From Faecalibacterium sp. (GTDB lineage: Bacteria; Bacillota; Clostridia; Oscillospirales; Ruminococcaceae), in the NCBI GenBank assembly GCA_020025825.1, contig JAHHRL010000012.1, forward strand, positions 1 through 51,162: 51,162 nt of DNA, written 5' to 3'. Shown here piece by piece: positions 51,030-51,162 of the stretch. The notes below the pieces were generated by a model. The model made no database searches, was not told where the DNA came from, and was given only the letters and a program-made list of their open reading frames with translations. The translations under genes were made by a program, and so were the position numbers. Positions within the stretch are counted from its first letter, which is position 1; every line of letters starts with the position of its first letter.

Positions 51030-51074
51030 GTTACAAACTAATCCCAAAAGCACAATTTACCGTTAAAAATAAAA

Positions 51075-51107
51075 AAAGCACCCAAACCAGAAAGGTTTAG
51101 GTGCTTT
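51075..51107 (-). terminator. rRNA operon terminator
   Basis: Minus strand: AAAGCACC-TAAACC pairs with GGTTT-GGGTGCTTT around TTCT, followed by a T-run, immediately after the 5S gene. Confidence 0.85.
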
Positions 51108-51111
51108 GGAG

Positions 51112-51162
51112 AAGCCGGCATCTACCTATTTTCACAGGCCGTCTCCAGCCAACTATCTTCGG
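51112..51162 (-). rRNA. rrf: 5S ribosomal RNA, 3' part (runs off the right edge)
   Basis: Read on the minus strand, this contains the 3' portion of bacterial 5S rRNA: CCGAAGATAGTTGGC, then the helix with CTGTGAAAATAGGTAG and the ATGCCGGC end. About 50 bases are inside the window. A terminator follows directly. The rest of the rRNA operon should lie to the right. The exact 3' end is uncertain by a few bases. Confidence 0.85.

Noticed and set aside
1..51162. CRISPR arrays, intact insertion sequences, prophage or integrase genes
   Set aside because: No regularly spaced repeats, transposases or phage genes were found; apart from the TnpV-like remnant the region is core chromosome.

Overview
The window reads as the chromosome of an anaerobic, fermentative, low-to-mid GC Gram-positive bacterium, most likely a gut member of the Oscillospiraceae/Ruminococcaceae (Faecalibacterium-Gemmiger-Subdoligranulum neighbourhood). 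The evidence is the Firmicutes-style ribosome binding sites, ATP-type PEP carboxykinase, class III fructose-bisphosphatase, acetate kinase, a YfhO-type membrane protein, DUF5685, and a glutaminyl-tRNA synthetase, which is patchily present in this group. The taxonomic call is inference from gene content; no marker gene was compared.

Layout. 1-2.1 kb: start of a probable oleate hydratase behind a large perfect inverted repeat, its TetR-family neighbour, a small TnpV-like transposon remnant, and a YitT-type membrane protein. 2.2-4.4 kb: glnS and a membrane-anchored FMN-binding-domain protein. 4.4-8.4 kb: a compact three-gene unit (leucine-rich-repeat protein, metallopeptidase-like/VWA protein, MoxR-type AAA+ ATPase). 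8.5-15.9 kb: a complete F-type ATP synthase operon on the minus strand (two small accessory membrane proteins, then a, c, b, delta, alpha, gamma, beta, epsilon), whose c subunit carries a two-carboxylate, sodium-type ion site. 16.2-18.3 kb: zinc-ribbon membrane protein, DUF5685 protein and J-domain protein. 18.3-21.0 kb: MFS transporter, glycerophosphodiesterase and Nudix hydrolase (minus). 21.3-22.7 kb: proC and a methylglyoxal-synthase-like gene lacking catalytic residues. 23-24.2 kb: a SEDS (RodA/FtsW) protein. 24.4-26.6 kb: tsaE-tsaB-rpiB-upp. 26.8-38.7 kb, minus strand: small membrane protein, GT-C-type membrane protein, pckA, tmcAL, fbp, tex and yfhO. 38.9-44.6 kb: a YfbR-type nucleotidase, a 53-residue GGADGPT membrane peptide, dus, polA and tsaD. 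44.8-49.6 kb: a membrane methyltransferase-like protein, a GH3-family enzyme, and a membrane GAF/GGDEF/HD-GYP protein. 49.7-51.2 kb: ackA, then the 3' end of a 5S rRNA gene and its terminator, so an rRNA operon on the minus strand enters from the right edge.

Most genes are housekeeping: energy (ATP synthase, acetate kinase), gluconeogenesis (pckA, fbp), tRNA modification (tsaB/D/E, tmcAL, dus) and envelope (SEDS, yfhO, GT-C). The best places to look for undescribed biology are the LRR/VWA/MoxR trio, the zinc-ribbon/DUF5685/J-domain trio, the methyltransferase/GH3/HD-GYP cluster and the catalytically altered MgsA-like protein. No CRISPR array, intact insertion sequence, prophage or tRNA gene was seen.
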